Below, one piece after another: positions 1 through 6,735 of a stretch of 9,836 bases of DNA. Origin of the DNA: Candidatus Acidiferrum typicum (lineage in GTDB: Bacteria; Acidobacteriota; Terriglobia; Acidiferrales; UBA7541); contig JAOAPW010000315.1 in NCBI GenBank assembly GCA_025463105.1, positions 1-9,836 on the forward strand. The letters run 5' to 3'. Numbering within the stretch: position 1 is the stretch's first letter; each line of letters begins with the position of its first letter. The position numbers and the translations under genes were made by a program. Under the pieces are notes generated by a model. It was not told where the DNA came from and searched no databases. It saw only the letters and a list, made by a program, of their open reading frames with translations.

Positions 1-90
1 GACGGCAAGTCTTGAATTTTTTCCCTGCGTCCCTGGATTGGGTGGCTCGAATGGCAGCAGACGCGGGGAGTGGAGGAAGCAAGCAGTGCA

Positions 91-115
91 CTCGGAGCAT
101 TGATTTCTCTCCGAG
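91..115 (+). promoter_or_regulatory. Leader hairpin upstream of the TPR gene
   Basis: CTCGGAG (91-97) and CTCCGAG (109-115) are exact reverse complements around an 11-nt loop, ending 11 nt before the Shine-Dalgarno sequence. The segment CTCGG (91-95) can also pair with CCGAG at 125-129, which overlaps the first half of the ribosome binding site, so two mutually exclusive folds can be drawn. The pairing is seen directly; a regulatory role is inference. Confidence 0.35.
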
Positions 116-126
116 AATTATATTCC

Positions 127-132
127 GAGGAG
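127..132 (+). promoter_or_regulatory. Ribosome binding site of the TPR gene
   Basis: GAGGAG lies 8 nt before the ATG at 141. It is a strong Shine-Dalgarno match and fixes the start of the TPR gene. Nothing upstream (1-90) looks like the end of another gene, and I could not identify a convincing promoter there. Confidence 0.75.
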
Positions 133-140
133 ATTCATAA

Positions 141-1016
141 ATGAAGTCAAAGTATCTCAGGTCAACAGCAGCATTCCTCGCTTTCGCTGTGGCCATTTCC
201 GTAGGTGCGAGTGTTTCCAAGGCACAATACGGCGGCGGAGGCGGAGCTAATGTACCTATGCAGCAAGCACCGCCCTCGACAGATAAAAAAGCTGATAAGG
301 GCGATAAAGGCGATAAAGGCGACAAGGGTGAAAAGGTAAATAAGGCTGAAGAGGCTGCCTACAAAGCCGTTTACGCGGCGCGAACCGGGCCTCCCGAAGG
401 TCAGATTCCCGTGTGCGAAGACTTCATCGCCAAATTTCCGCAAAGCCATTACCTGATGGGCGTCTATTCGCAGCTGACCACCGCATATTACGCGGTCGGC
501 CAGGAAGACAAAATGTTTGTCACCGGTACCAAGGCGATCGAACTCAATCCGGATAACGTTGACGTCCTCTCGCTGCTGGCTATGGCCATGCCGCGCCGGG
601 TCAAGGCAAACACGCCGGATGCCAAGCAGCAATATGAGAAGGCCGAGACGTATGCACGTCACGCCATCGAATTGATTCCGAATCTGGCGAAACCGGACAC
701 CGTTGACGACGCGACGTTCGAGAAGGCGAAGAACGATAAGTTGTCGATGGCTCACAGCGGCCTCGGTCTGATCGACCTGCAACTGCATCAGAAGCCCGAG
801 GACGCGCGAACCGAACTTACGCAGGCCGTGCAGTTGGCGTCGAATCCCGACCCCGTCGACTACTACTTGCTTGGCAATGCCGATGTCATGGCTAGTTATT
901 ATAACGATGCCGTGGCAGCCTACGATAAATGCGCGGCGAGTGGCCCCCTGGTCGCACAGTGCAAGGCGCGCGAGGAATCCGCCAAGAAAGATGCCGCGAA
1001 CAAGATGGGAAGGTAG
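141..1016 (+). CDS. Secreted TPR-repeat protein
   Basis: 291 residues. The N-terminus is a Sec signal peptide: basic MKSKYLR, a hydrophobic stretch at about 10-24, and a probable AxA-type cleavage near SKA-QY at 28-29. A glycine patch (31-35) and a charged low-complexity linker built from repeated Asp-Lys-Gly (52-65) follow. The rest is helical and TPR-like: about 104-137 (ending in AIELNPDNV) and about 200-266 (LGLIDLQLHQKPEDARTELT, then a unit around YYLLGNADVM and YNDAVAAYDK). TPR proteins are scaffolds, so this one probably acts in the periplasm or at the outer membrane; the partner cannot be inferred. It is the first gene of the row and ends 9 bp before rnc, which suggests co-transcription. 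The start is fixed by GAGGAG. No enzymatic motif is seen. Confidence 0.85.
   Translation: MKSKYLRSTAAFLAFAVAISVGASVSKAQYGGGGGANVPMQQAPPSTDKKADKGDKGDKGDKGEKVNKAEEAAYKAVYAARTGPPEGQIPVCEDFIAKFPQSHYLMGVYSQLTTAYYAVGQEDKMFVTGTKAIELNPDNVDVLSLLAMAMPRRVKANTPDAKQQYEKAETYARHAIELIPNLAKPDTVDDATFEKAKNDKLSMAHSGLGLIDLQLHQKPEDARTELTQAVQLASNPDPVDYYLLGNADVMASYYNDAVAAYDKCAASGPLVAQCKAREESAKKDAANKMGR
294..335 (+). repeat. In-gene 9-nt tandem repeat coding Asp-Lys-Gly
   Basis: A run of near-identical GAYAARGGY-type 9-mers (for example GGCGATAAA) encodes four DKG units followed by EK. It forms a charged linker between the signal peptide region and the TPR domain. Short tandem repeats of this kind can change copy number by replication slippage, each step being in frame; that it varies here is inference. 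Confidence 0.7.
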
Positions 1017-1025
1017 CGGGGTAAT

Positions 1026-1760
1026 ATGCCGATTGCTGTGAGCGGACTTGCGGAGCTGGAATTGGTTCTCGGACACGAGTTTCGCGATCCGAGATGGCTC
1101 TTGCAGGCCCTGACTCACAGCTCTCGCATTCCCGAACGCACGGCGGACGATTCTCCAGGTGACAATGAGAAGCTGGAATTCCTGGGCGATGCCGTGCTCG
1201 AATTGCTCGTGAGCGAGGAACTGGTCCGTACATTTCCGGACTGGCGCGAAGGCCAGTTATCCAAGAGCCGTTCCCGGTTGGTGAATGCAGCCTCGCTTTG
1301 TATAGCGGCGCAAACGATTGGTTTGGGCAAGCACTTGCGCCTGAGCCGCGGTGAAGAAAAAACCGGCGGTCGATCCAAGTCCGCCATTTTGGCTGACGCG
1401 TACGAAGCTGTCGTGGCAGCCATTTATCTTGATGGCGGTTTGGACGCCGCGCGGCGATTCGTAAGGAAATCGCTCATCGAAGGCGCACTGACCGCCGCGG
1501 CCGATGCTCTGGGGCGCCCCGACCACAAATCCGCGCTCCAGGAACTGCTGCAAGCTCGCGGGATGCCGCCATGTAATTACCGCGTCGTTGACGAATCGGG
1601 GCCCGACCACGAGAAAACTTTTTGCGTCGAAGTTCGTATCACCACTGAAATCGCCGCCGCAGGAACAGGCAAGACCAAGAAAGAAGCAGAACAAGCGGCA
1701 GCCGTGGCCGCGCTCCAACAATTGTGCGCCGTCGACGAGGGAAGGGAACCAAAATCATGA
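1026..1760 (+). CDS. rnc: Ribonuclease III
   Basis: 244 residues, the usual size of bacterial RNase III, the dimeric Mg2+-dependent endonuclease that cleaves double-stranded RNA, for example in rRNA precursor processing. The nuclease domain (about 8-155) holds the family signature NEKLEFLGDAVLELL at 47-61. The catalytic acidic residues are in place: E51 and D55 in the signature, and D124 and E127 in the LADAYEA motif, equivalent to E. coli E41, D45, D114 and E117. The double-stranded RNA-binding domain spans about 166-236, with ALQELLQ at its start and GTGKTKKEAEQAAA near its end. The start lies 9 bp after the TPR gene, with only weak purine-rich sequence upstream (AAGG at 1010-1013, GGGG at 1018-1021), so coupled translation is plausible. 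The stop overlaps the lepB start. Pairing of rnc with lepB is also known in E. coli, in the opposite order. Confidence 0.97.
   Translation: MPIAVSGLAELELVLGHEFRDPRWLLQALTHSSRIPERTADDSPGDNEKLEFLGDAVLELLVSEELVRTFPDWREGQLSKSRSRLVNAASLCIAAQTIGLGKHLRLSRGEEKTGGRSKSAILADAYEAVVAAIYLDGGLDAARRFVRKSLIEGALTAAADALGRPDHKSALQELLQARGMPPCNYRVVDESGPDHEKTFCVEVRITTEIAAAGTGKTKKEAEQAAAVAALQQLCAVDEGREPKS
1738..1746 (+). promoter_or_regulatory. Ribosome binding site of lepB inside rnc
   Basis: AGGGAAGGG ends 10 nt before the ATG at 1757 and lies within the last codons of rnc. It supports the 1757 start over an in-frame GTG at 1724, which would lie 33 nt farther inside rnc and add an unusual Arg-rich extension. Confidence 0.6.
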
Positions 1761-2554
1761 ATGATGCCGCACAAGTCGCGGATGTGCGGGACACCGCAGG
1801 GAATCGAGAGGAAGCCCGCCCTGCGACGCTGCGCGAATATATCGAGTCGCTCCTGGTCACGGTTATCCTGGCGCTGTTCGGCACAACTTTTGTCGTCCAG
1901 GCCTTCAAGATTCCTTCGCAGTCAATGGAACCCACACTTCTGGTTGGCGATCACCTCCTGGTCAACAAATTCATCTTCGGAGGACGTGGCCACTGGTACG
2001 ACCATGTCCTGCCCTACCGTGACATTCACCGTGGCGATATCATCGTTTTCAAGTTTCCTTATCAAGATCACCCGCATTACGTTAAACGCGTGATCGGCAT
2101 TCCGGGAGATCGCGTCAAAATCGTCGATCAGCAGGTGTACCTGAATAGCAAGCGGCTCAACGAACCCTATGTCGCTCGCGATCCGGCCGCGCCCTACGAT
2201 CCGTTCAGAGACAACTTTCCGCCGCGCAACGAACAGTTCCTGCAGGCCAACATGCAGCCGGAATGGGCCGAGCAAATTCTCTCCAACGTTCATGACGGCG
2301 AAATCGTGGTTCCTCCCGATAAGTATTTTGCGATGGGCGATAATCGTGACCATAGTTGGGACAGCCGGTATTGGGGATTTGTGGATCGCGATGCCATCAT
2401 GGGACGCCCCGTGGTTATTTACTGGTCCGTGCAAGGCGCACGCGACGATGAGGCCACGCCCAGCCTCAATAACTGGCTGCTGAACGTGCTGGATACCCTC
2501 CTTCATCTGCCGTCGCGGACGCGGTGGTCTCGCATGCTCCACGAAGTCCACTGA
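1757..2554 (+). CDS. lepB: Signal peptidase I
   Basis: 265 residues. Type I signal peptidase, the membrane-bound Ser/Lys protease that removes Sec and Tat signal peptides on the periplasmic side. One transmembrane helix is seen at about 31-50. The catalytic serine is S56 in IPSQSMEPTL. The general-base lysine is K110 in YVKRVIGIPGD, and the conserved GDNRDHSWDSRYWGFV box is at 194-209. Between these boxes lies a segment of about 50 residues (136-185), rich in Pro, Asn and aromatic residues, typical of the variable domain II insertion. The ATG overlaps the rnc stop (ATGA at 1757-1760), indicating translational coupling. The gene is 50 bp upstream of the AsmA-like gene. Confidence in function is very high; whether this is the cell's only signal peptidase cannot be seen. 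Confidence 0.97.
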   Translation: MNDAAQVADVRDTAGNREEARPATLREYIESLLVTVILALFGTTFVVQAFKIPSQSMEPTLLVGDHLLVNKFIFGGRGHWYDHVLPYRDIHRGDIIVFKFPYQDHPHYVKRVIGIPGDRVKIVDQQVYLNSKRLNEPYVARDPAAPYDPFRDNFPPRNEQFLQANMQPEWAEQILSNVHDGEIVVPPDKYFAMGDNRDHSWDSRYWGFVDRDAIMGRPVVIYWSVQGARDDEATPSLNNWLLNVLDTLLHLPSRTRWSRMLHEVH

Positions 2555-2604
2555 CGCACGGCTTTCCTTCTTCTCATTCTTTTGCCACAATCCTTTACGT
2601 AACC

Positions 2605-5271
2605 ATGCACAAACGAAAATGGCTGCGCCGGATTTTCATCCTTGCCATCGTGCTGTTTGCCGCAAGCGCGGGCCTCTCGCGCGCCCTGCGGACCAGCGCT
2701 GCTCGCCGTTTCTTGATCACACATCTCGAAGCCAGCTTTGGCCGCCCCGTGGAAGTCGGGCGTTTTGACTTCAGCCTGCTCGATGGCGCGCGCCTGGAGG
2801 CGAATTCCGTCACCATCTCGGAGGACCCGCGCTTTGGTAATGAATATTTTCTTCGCGCGGACACCTTGAGAGCCGGACTTCGATGGCGCGCATTGCTGGT
2901 CGGGCGCTTCGAGTTCGGCACTCTTTCTATTTCGAGGCCCAGCCTGAATCTTGTGCGCAATAGCCAGGGTCGCTGGAACATTGAGCAATGGCTGCCCCCC
3001 GCGTCTCCCGACCAGGCTCGTCCCGGTTTCGTAGGTCCTTCCGCAGCCCCGCGAAGCATTTCGACTGCACGCCTTTACCGCATTGCCGTGGATGGCGGTC
3101 GCATCAACTTCAAACAGGGCGATGATAAAAGTCCCGTCGCGCTGGTCGGCGTTTCCGGCCGCGTGGACCAGGACGCAGCAGGCCGCTGGGCGCTGGATCT
3201 TGAGGCGCAGCCGATGCGCGCCGGCGTGGAACTCCAGCAGATTGGCACGCTGCGAGTGCGTGGCAATGTCGCGGGAACTTCCGCGCGGCTGCAGCCCGCT
3301 GAACTGAATCTAACCTGGCGCGACGTTTCTCTTGCGGATGCGCTACGGCTTACGCGCGATTCCGACCTTGGGGTTCGTGGAGAACTGTCCGTGGACGTCA
3401 CTGCGCGAATCGCTCCGGCGAATCTAAATTTAAAGGCCGCTACAACGGCTGGTGGCGCTCAGTGGTCAATTTCAGGTGGCGCCCGCCTGACAGGGTTTCA
3501 CGGCTGGAGACTTCCCGGACGCGGCACGGATCCCGCTGCAAATCTTTCTTTCGACGCCGCGTGGCGTTTGGGAGAAGCACGCACACAAGTTCCGAAATTT
3601 CTCGTCGAAACGCCCAATTCGCATCTGCAAGGAGCAGCCGAATTGGACTGGACGCACGGGTTGCGTCCTGAGCTGCGCATTGATTCGTCCACCGTTGGCT
3701 TTGCGGATCTGCTCGCATGGTACCGAGCGCTTCGCCCGGGGGTCCCGGGGAATCTGGAATTTGAAGGAAAACTCGGCGTCGACGCGACTCTTGGTGGATG
3801 GCCTCTGCAACTCGTTCGGGGAGCGTTTTTCAGCTCTGGAGGAAGACTTACGGGAGCTTCGCTACCATCTTCTTTGAAGATCGGCGCCATCAACGCCAAA
3901 GTTTCCCGCGCAGCATTGGATATTGCCCCCACGCAAATCTCCTTCGCTGCGCCCCCTGCCCGCGGCGCGACCGCAGCAGCCGCCGTGGACGATACCTCCG
4001 CCAATTCTTTCACCGTGCGCGCTAACATCTTCCCGGATAGCTCCGCCATGTTTCAGCGGCGGCCGAATTGGAATCTCACGATTGAAGGCGAAACACCTCG
4101 CGTCGAGAATTGGCTGGCCGTTTCCGAAGCACTTGCGCAGCCCTTGAAGGCGAACTGGACGGCTACAGGCGGCCTCGCCGTCAACATGCAAGCCGTTCAC
4201 CTCGCGCAATCGCCCGCCACGGCTTGGCTTGGCACAATCGATTCTCGAAACCTAAACGTTACCGCGCCCTATTTGAACCAGCCATTGCGTTTCGCCAGGG
4301 CGCACGTCGAATTCGCAAGGTCGCAGAGAACTCTCACCTTGTCCGCAGCGCAAGCCTTTGGCACTACGTGGCGCGGAACCGCCGTGCGCAACAATGCCGA
4401 TAACCAATGGACATTCGATTTATCTGCGGACCGTTTGGACGGAGCTGAGCTCGACCGCTGGCTGGGACCGCGGGCGCGGCCCGGCCTTCTCGCACGTCTG
4501 ACGGGTTCATCGCAGAAACCCGCTGCTGATAATTCAGGGCGCGAGGCTGCCATCGCGCGAGTCGCCGCGCACGGGCGCTTGCGCATCTCTGAAATAGTGC
4601 TCGCGCCATTGCACCTGGAGCAGTTCGACGGCCAGGCGGAGCTGGCGGGCCGTTCCATTACAATTCGCAAGGCCTACGCTGGTTTTTTTGGCGGCAAAGC
4701 GGCCGGCACATTTGTTGCCCGGTTACTGCCGGATCCTTCCTACGAGTTTCAGGGTCGCTTCGATCGAGTGGATCTCGCGCGGCTGGGAAATGCGATGCCT
4801 TCGCTCAACGATCGTCTTGCCGGAACTGCATACGCCACGCTTGCGCTCGCCGCTCATGGCGTAGGCCGGGAAAATCTGGCTCGTTCAATTCAAGGGGACG
4901 GCAAACTGGACGCGCGCAGTGTGACACTTCGCGACCTGGATTTTGCAACCTTGATTTCAGGGGACAACCCGGATCCCCAGCCCGGCCGCTTCTCGTCCGT
5001 GCAAGGAGATTTCCGCGTCGCTGGTGGCGGAGTCGAAGTCAGCGATTTCATTTTCGACAATTCGCAGGGCCGTTTTCAGGCGGAAGGCCGCATTGATTTT
5101 TCGCATACCCTGAATTTGCGCATTCATCCTTCGATCTTCCACGTCACAACTACGCTGGCAAGCGCGCCGCCCTCAAGCTTCGTTTTAGGTGGAACAATCG
5201 AGTCCCCGAGCGTTGTCCTTTCGCCACCGCCAGGCAGGGCGCCGGCTAAGTCTGTTGGCCGCGCGCGATAA
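2605..5271 (+). CDS. AsmA-family envelope protein
   Basis: 888 residues. The N-terminus is a basic stretch (MHKRKWLRR) followed by one hydrophobic helix (about 10-25), an uncleaved anchor with the rest in the periplasm. Residues about 35-130 match the AsmA N-terminal pattern: ITHLEASFGRPVEVGRFDFS, an LRAGLRWRALLVGRFEFGTL segment, and SRPSLNLVRNSQGRWNIEQW. The middle is a long run of beta-strand-like repeats (about 155-650). The C-terminus (about 655-870) has the usual AsmA end, including GDGKLDARSVTLRDLDF and GDFRVAGGGVEVSDFIFDN. AsmA-like proteins form long beta-rich bridges implicated in lipid transport to the outer membrane and in its assembly; the exact cargo here is unknown. The 2605 ATG was chosen because it gives a proper anchor; a GTG at 2524 would overlap lepB and bury the anchor. 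No good Shine-Dalgarno sequence is seen. Probably read with lepB. Confidence 0.88.
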   Translation: MHKRKWLRRIFILAIVLFAASAGLSRALRTSAARRFLITHLEASFGRPVEVGRFDFSLLDGARLEANSVTISEDPRFGNEYFLRADTLRAGLRWRALLVGRFEFGTLSISRPSLNLVRNSQGRWNIEQWLPPASPDQARPGFVGPSAAPRSISTARLYRIAVDGGRINFKQGDDKSPVALVGVSGRVDQDAAGRWALDLEAQPMRAGVELQQIGTLRVRGNVAGTSARLQPAELNLTWRDVSLADALRLTRDSDLGVRGELSVDVTARIAPANLNLKAATTAGGAQWSISGGARLTGFHGWRLPGRGTDPAANLSFDAAWRLGEARTQVPKFLVETPNSHLQGAAELDWTHGLRPELRIDSSTVGFADLLAWYRALRPGVPGNLEFEGKLGVDATLGGWPLQLVRGAFFSSGGRLTGASLPSSLKIGAINAKVSRAALDIAPTQISFAAPPARGATAAAAVDDTSANSFTVRANIFPDSSAMFQRRPNWNLTIEGETPRVENWLAVSEALAQPLKANWTATGGLAVNMQAVHLAQSPATAWLGTIDSRNLNVTAPYLNQPLRFARAHVEFARSQRTLTLSAAQAFGTTWRGTAVRNNADNQWTFDLSADRLDGAELDRWLGPRARPGLLARLTGSSQKPAADNSGREAAIARVAAHGRLRISEIVLAPLHLEQFDGQAELAGRSITIRKAYAGFFGGKAAGTFVARLLPDPSYEFQGRFDRVDLARLGNAMPSLNDRLAGTAYATLALAAHGVGRENLARSIQGDGKLDARSVTLRDLDFATLISGDNPDPQPGRFSSVQGDFRVAGGGVEVSDFIFDNSQGRFQAEGRIDFSHTLNLRIHPSIFHVTTTLASAPPSSFVLGGTIESPSVVLSPPPGRAPAKSVGRAR

Positions 5272-5330
5272 CACGCTGCCGCACACCGTAATAAATTCTA
5301 GGAAGCATCTAGATATCGACAAGAGCTGCC

Positions 5331-5352
5331 GTGGCGCCGGCGTCTCGCCGGC
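5331..5352 (+). repeat. REP-like hairpin unit C
   Basis: Begins GTGGC, followed by a perfect hairpin: GCCGGCG (5336-5342), loop TCT, CGCCGGC (5346-5352). The first 11 bases (5331-5341) recur as an exact inverted copy at 5411-5421, so it forms a pair with unit D with both GTGG feet facing outward. The layout resembles REP sequences mobilised by RAYT transposases, which carry a short GTAG or GGAG foot before a stem-loop; GTGG is a variant of that foot. Confidence 0.65.
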
Positions 5353-5363
5353 TCTTTGCTTTT
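5336..5363 (+). terminator. Possible rho-independent terminator after the AsmA-like gene
   Basis: The 7-bp GC-only hairpin of unit C is followed directly by TCTTTGCTTTT, a T-rich but interrupted tract. Its place 65 bp after the AsmA-like stop suits a terminator for the 141-5271 gene row. It may be a REP hairpin doing this job by chance. Confidence 0.4.
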
Positions 5364-5373
5364 CGTGAAATAC

Positions 5374-5421
5374 AAAACCGCCGGCCCTTCCGCGTCAGGA
5401 CAAGCAAGATGCCGGCGCCAC
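5374..5421 (-). repeat. REP-like hairpin unit D, long-loop type
   Basis: Read on the minus strand it begins GTGGCGCCGGC and ends GCCGGCGGTTTT, with the GCCGGC stem arms 25 nt apart. The loop contains TCTTGC, then 14 nt, then AAGGG, the same arrangement as in unit B of the second doublet at 5660-5715, although the stems differ. With unit C it forms an outward-footed pair in the intergenic region. Confidence 0.6.
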
Positions 5422-5446
5422 CTCGACGCGACCCGTTCCCATTGCG

Positions 5447-5475
5447 TTGCAACAGTTTGTAGGGCGGCTTACTAT
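5447..5475 (+). promoter_or_regulatory. Candidate sigma-70 promoter of the secreted protein gene
   Basis: TTGCAA (5447-5452, 4 of 6 to the -35 consensus) and TACTAT (5470-5475, 4 of 6 to the -10 consensus) are 17 bp apart. Transcription would start near 5482, about 45 nt before the ATG at 5527. Weak but well spaced, and located after the REP pair. The rest of 5272-5526 holds only the REP units and no credible gene. Confidence 0.35.
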
Positions 5476-5526
5476 CGAGGCGTGTTCACGCGCAACATTT
5501 CCGCGGCAAGTCGAATCAAATTGGTG

Positions 5527-6735
5527 ATGCGGAATGCAATTGTGTTCGTGGCTCTCGTGCTTGCGGCTCTGCTATCACAATCATTCGCTACCGGCGCCAA
5601 AATTAAACCCCCGGGTCTAAAGACCCGGGCTACAACATTTGCTCCCGCGTTGGAGGATTGTTGTAGCCCGCCTCTCTTGCCCAGAGCGACGGCGAAGGGT
5701 CAGAGGCGGGGGTTTTCCCTTGTCCAGATTAATTATCTCCCGTTCGCCTCAAACGCATTCGCTGCGCAGGATGCAGGTGCCAAGCAAAAGAAAAGCAATC
5801 ACGCGACCGCTTCAACCGAGCCTCGCGTATCGCTTGCTCCGCGATTTTCTTCCGGGCAGGCGTTCCGCTACTCCATGGAATTTGAAACCACGACTTCTAC
5901 CTCGCGGTCCGGCCTCGCCGCGGACCCTGAAGGCCCTTCAAAATTGGTGATCACCTGGAACGCCACTATCCTGCTGCAGGTACTTCCCGCGGAAGCAAAT
6001 GCCCAGGGCAATATTCGTCTCCGCACCACCTACGAAAGTTCCACGGCGCACGTCACCAGCGATACTTTCGATCCGGCGGCCGCAGCAACCGAGGAGCAAT
6101 ATAAAAAGCTCCAGGGCAAAGTCGTGGAATTCACTCTCGACGCAAATGGAAAAGTGATTCTCGTGGCAGGCCTGGAGGATATCGTTAATGGTGAAAAAGC
6201 GGCGCAGGCCGCTCGTGAATGGATTTCGCAACTCGGTGCCGGCTCGGGAGCCCCCTTGGGCGGCGTCACCGTAGGGCAGAAGTGGACTTCCGATCAGCCG
6301 GCGTCATTGCCGGTTGCCGGCTTGGTCTGGCGAACCGATTCCGAATACATGCGCAATGAGATCTGCCATCCGCCCAATCTGGAAGCGCCGCCGGCTCCGT
6401 CGAGCACGGAATCTGGCGCGAATCCCGATTCCGCCGAAACGTGCGCCGTCATCCTTACACACTTGAATTTGCTGCGCCCGAAATCCGTTCGCAATCCGAC
6501 CCCGGAGGACTATCGCAAAAATGGCATGCAAACTGCCGGAAGATGGGATGGTGCGGCACAAAGTTTGAGTTACATTTCGTTGCGGACGGGCCTGGCGGTA
6601 AGCGTCACTCAAACGGGAAGCGAGGAAATGGATGTAACGCTCACGACGGGCAAGAGCACATCCATGCACTACAAAGGCACGGTCCTTTCACGATCGCAGG
6701 TTGCGCTGGTTTCCGCTGAATCGCGCGAGAGATAA
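5527..6735 (+). CDS. Secreted protein of unknown function
   Basis: 402 residues; I do not recognise the family with certainty. The N-terminus MRNAIVFVALVLAALLSQSFA is a signal peptide. Residues 27-63 are encoded by an embedded REP doublet. A second signal-cleavage-like site, NAFA-AQDAG, lies just beyond at about 76-84, as if the element had been inserted within the original leader. The body from about 107 (FSSGQAFRYSMEFETTT) alternates beta-strand-like stretches: VITWNATILLQVLP, IRLRTTYES, KVVEFTLDANGKVILV. A proline-rich insert follows at 286-300, and a final strand series ends in TGKSTSMHYKGTVL. It faintly resembles uncharacterised extracellular beta-rich proteins such as the DUF6263 type, but this needs a profile search. 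No catalytic motif is seen; C280 and C306 might pair. The start was chosen because longer in-frame starts (from 5356) run through REP DNA and hide the signal peptide. No clear Shine-Dalgarno sequence. Confidence 0.7.
   Translation: MRNAIVFVALVLAALLSQSFATGAKIKPPGLKTRATTFAPALEDCCSPPLLPRATAKGQRRGFSLVQINYLPFASNAFAAQDAGAKQKKSNHATASTEPRVSLAPRFSSGQAFRYSMEFETTTSTSRSGLAADPEGPSKLVITWNATILLQVLPAEANAQGNIRLRTTYESSTAHVTSDTFDPAAAATEEQYKKLQGKVVEFTLDANGKVILVAGLEDIVNGEKAAQAAREWISQLGAGSGAPLGGVTVGQKWTSDQPASLPVAGLVWRTDSEYMRNEICHPPNLEAPPAPSSTESGANPDSAETCAVILTHLNLLRPKSVRNPTPEDYRKNGMQTAGRWDGAAQSLSYISLRTGLAVSVTQTGSEEMDVTLTTGKSTSMHYKGTVLSRSQVALVSAESRER
5605..5636 (-). repeat. REP unit A, inside a coding region
   Basis: Read on the minus strand it starts GTTGTAGCCCG and ends CGGGGGTTT. 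Its core is a 9-bp perfect hairpin, CCCGGGTCT (5610-5618) and AGACCCGGG (5621-5629), with a 2-nt loop. The GTAG foot before a stem is the hallmark of REP sequences. It faces away from unit B, with the feet inside (head to head). Confidence 0.8.
5660..5715 (+). repeat. REP unit B, inside a coding region
   Basis: Starts GTTGTAGCCCG and ends CGGGGGTTT, the same ends as unit A, but with a different stem: CCCGCCTCT (5667-5675) pairs with AGAGGCGGG (5702-5710). The 26-nt loop contains the TCTTGC, 14 nt, AAGGG pattern shared with unit D. The 11-nt foot regions of A and B are exact inverted copies (5626-5636 and 5660-5670), as are the outer ends (5605-5612 and 5708-5715), so the whole 111 bp can fold as a branched palindrome. 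Confidence 0.8.

Noticed and set aside
162..1118. Long open frame (318 codons) on the minus strand over the TPR gene and the rnc start
   Set aside because: It is antisense to a clearly coding gene with signal peptide, ribosome binding site and TPR repeats; its product looks like GC-codon shadow sequence with no family motif.
1724..1756. Upstream GTG start for lepB
   Set aside because: It adds an Arg-rich 11-residue tail. The ATG at 1757 overlaps the rnc stop and has a purine-rich site at the right distance.
1922..2590. 222-codon minus-strand frame over lepB
   Set aside because: Shadow of lepB; the plus strand has the catalytic Ser and Lys boxes.
2524..2604. Upstream GTG start for the AsmA-like gene
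   Set aside because: It overlaps lepB by 31 bp and pushes the membrane anchor 27 residues inward; the 2605 ATG gives a typical basic-then-hydrophobic N-terminus.
3735..3750. GC-rich palindromic stretch CCCGGGGGTCCCGGGG in the AsmA-like gene
   Set aside because: It fits normal coding of PGVPG in frame, has no GTAG foot and no partner unit, so it was not counted as a REP.
3498..4049. 183-codon minus-strand frame inside the AsmA-like gene
   Set aside because: Low-complexity Arg/Ser/Ala translation typical of antisense frames in GC-rich DNA.
5356..5526. N-terminal extension of the secreted protein to an ATG at 5356
   Set aside because: It runs through the REP pair and the candidate promoter and would bury the signal peptide at residue 58.
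5331..5715. CRISPR-like repeat array
   Set aside because: The repeats are inverted pairs with unequal spacing and different stems, not direct repeats with regular spacers, and no cas gene is present.
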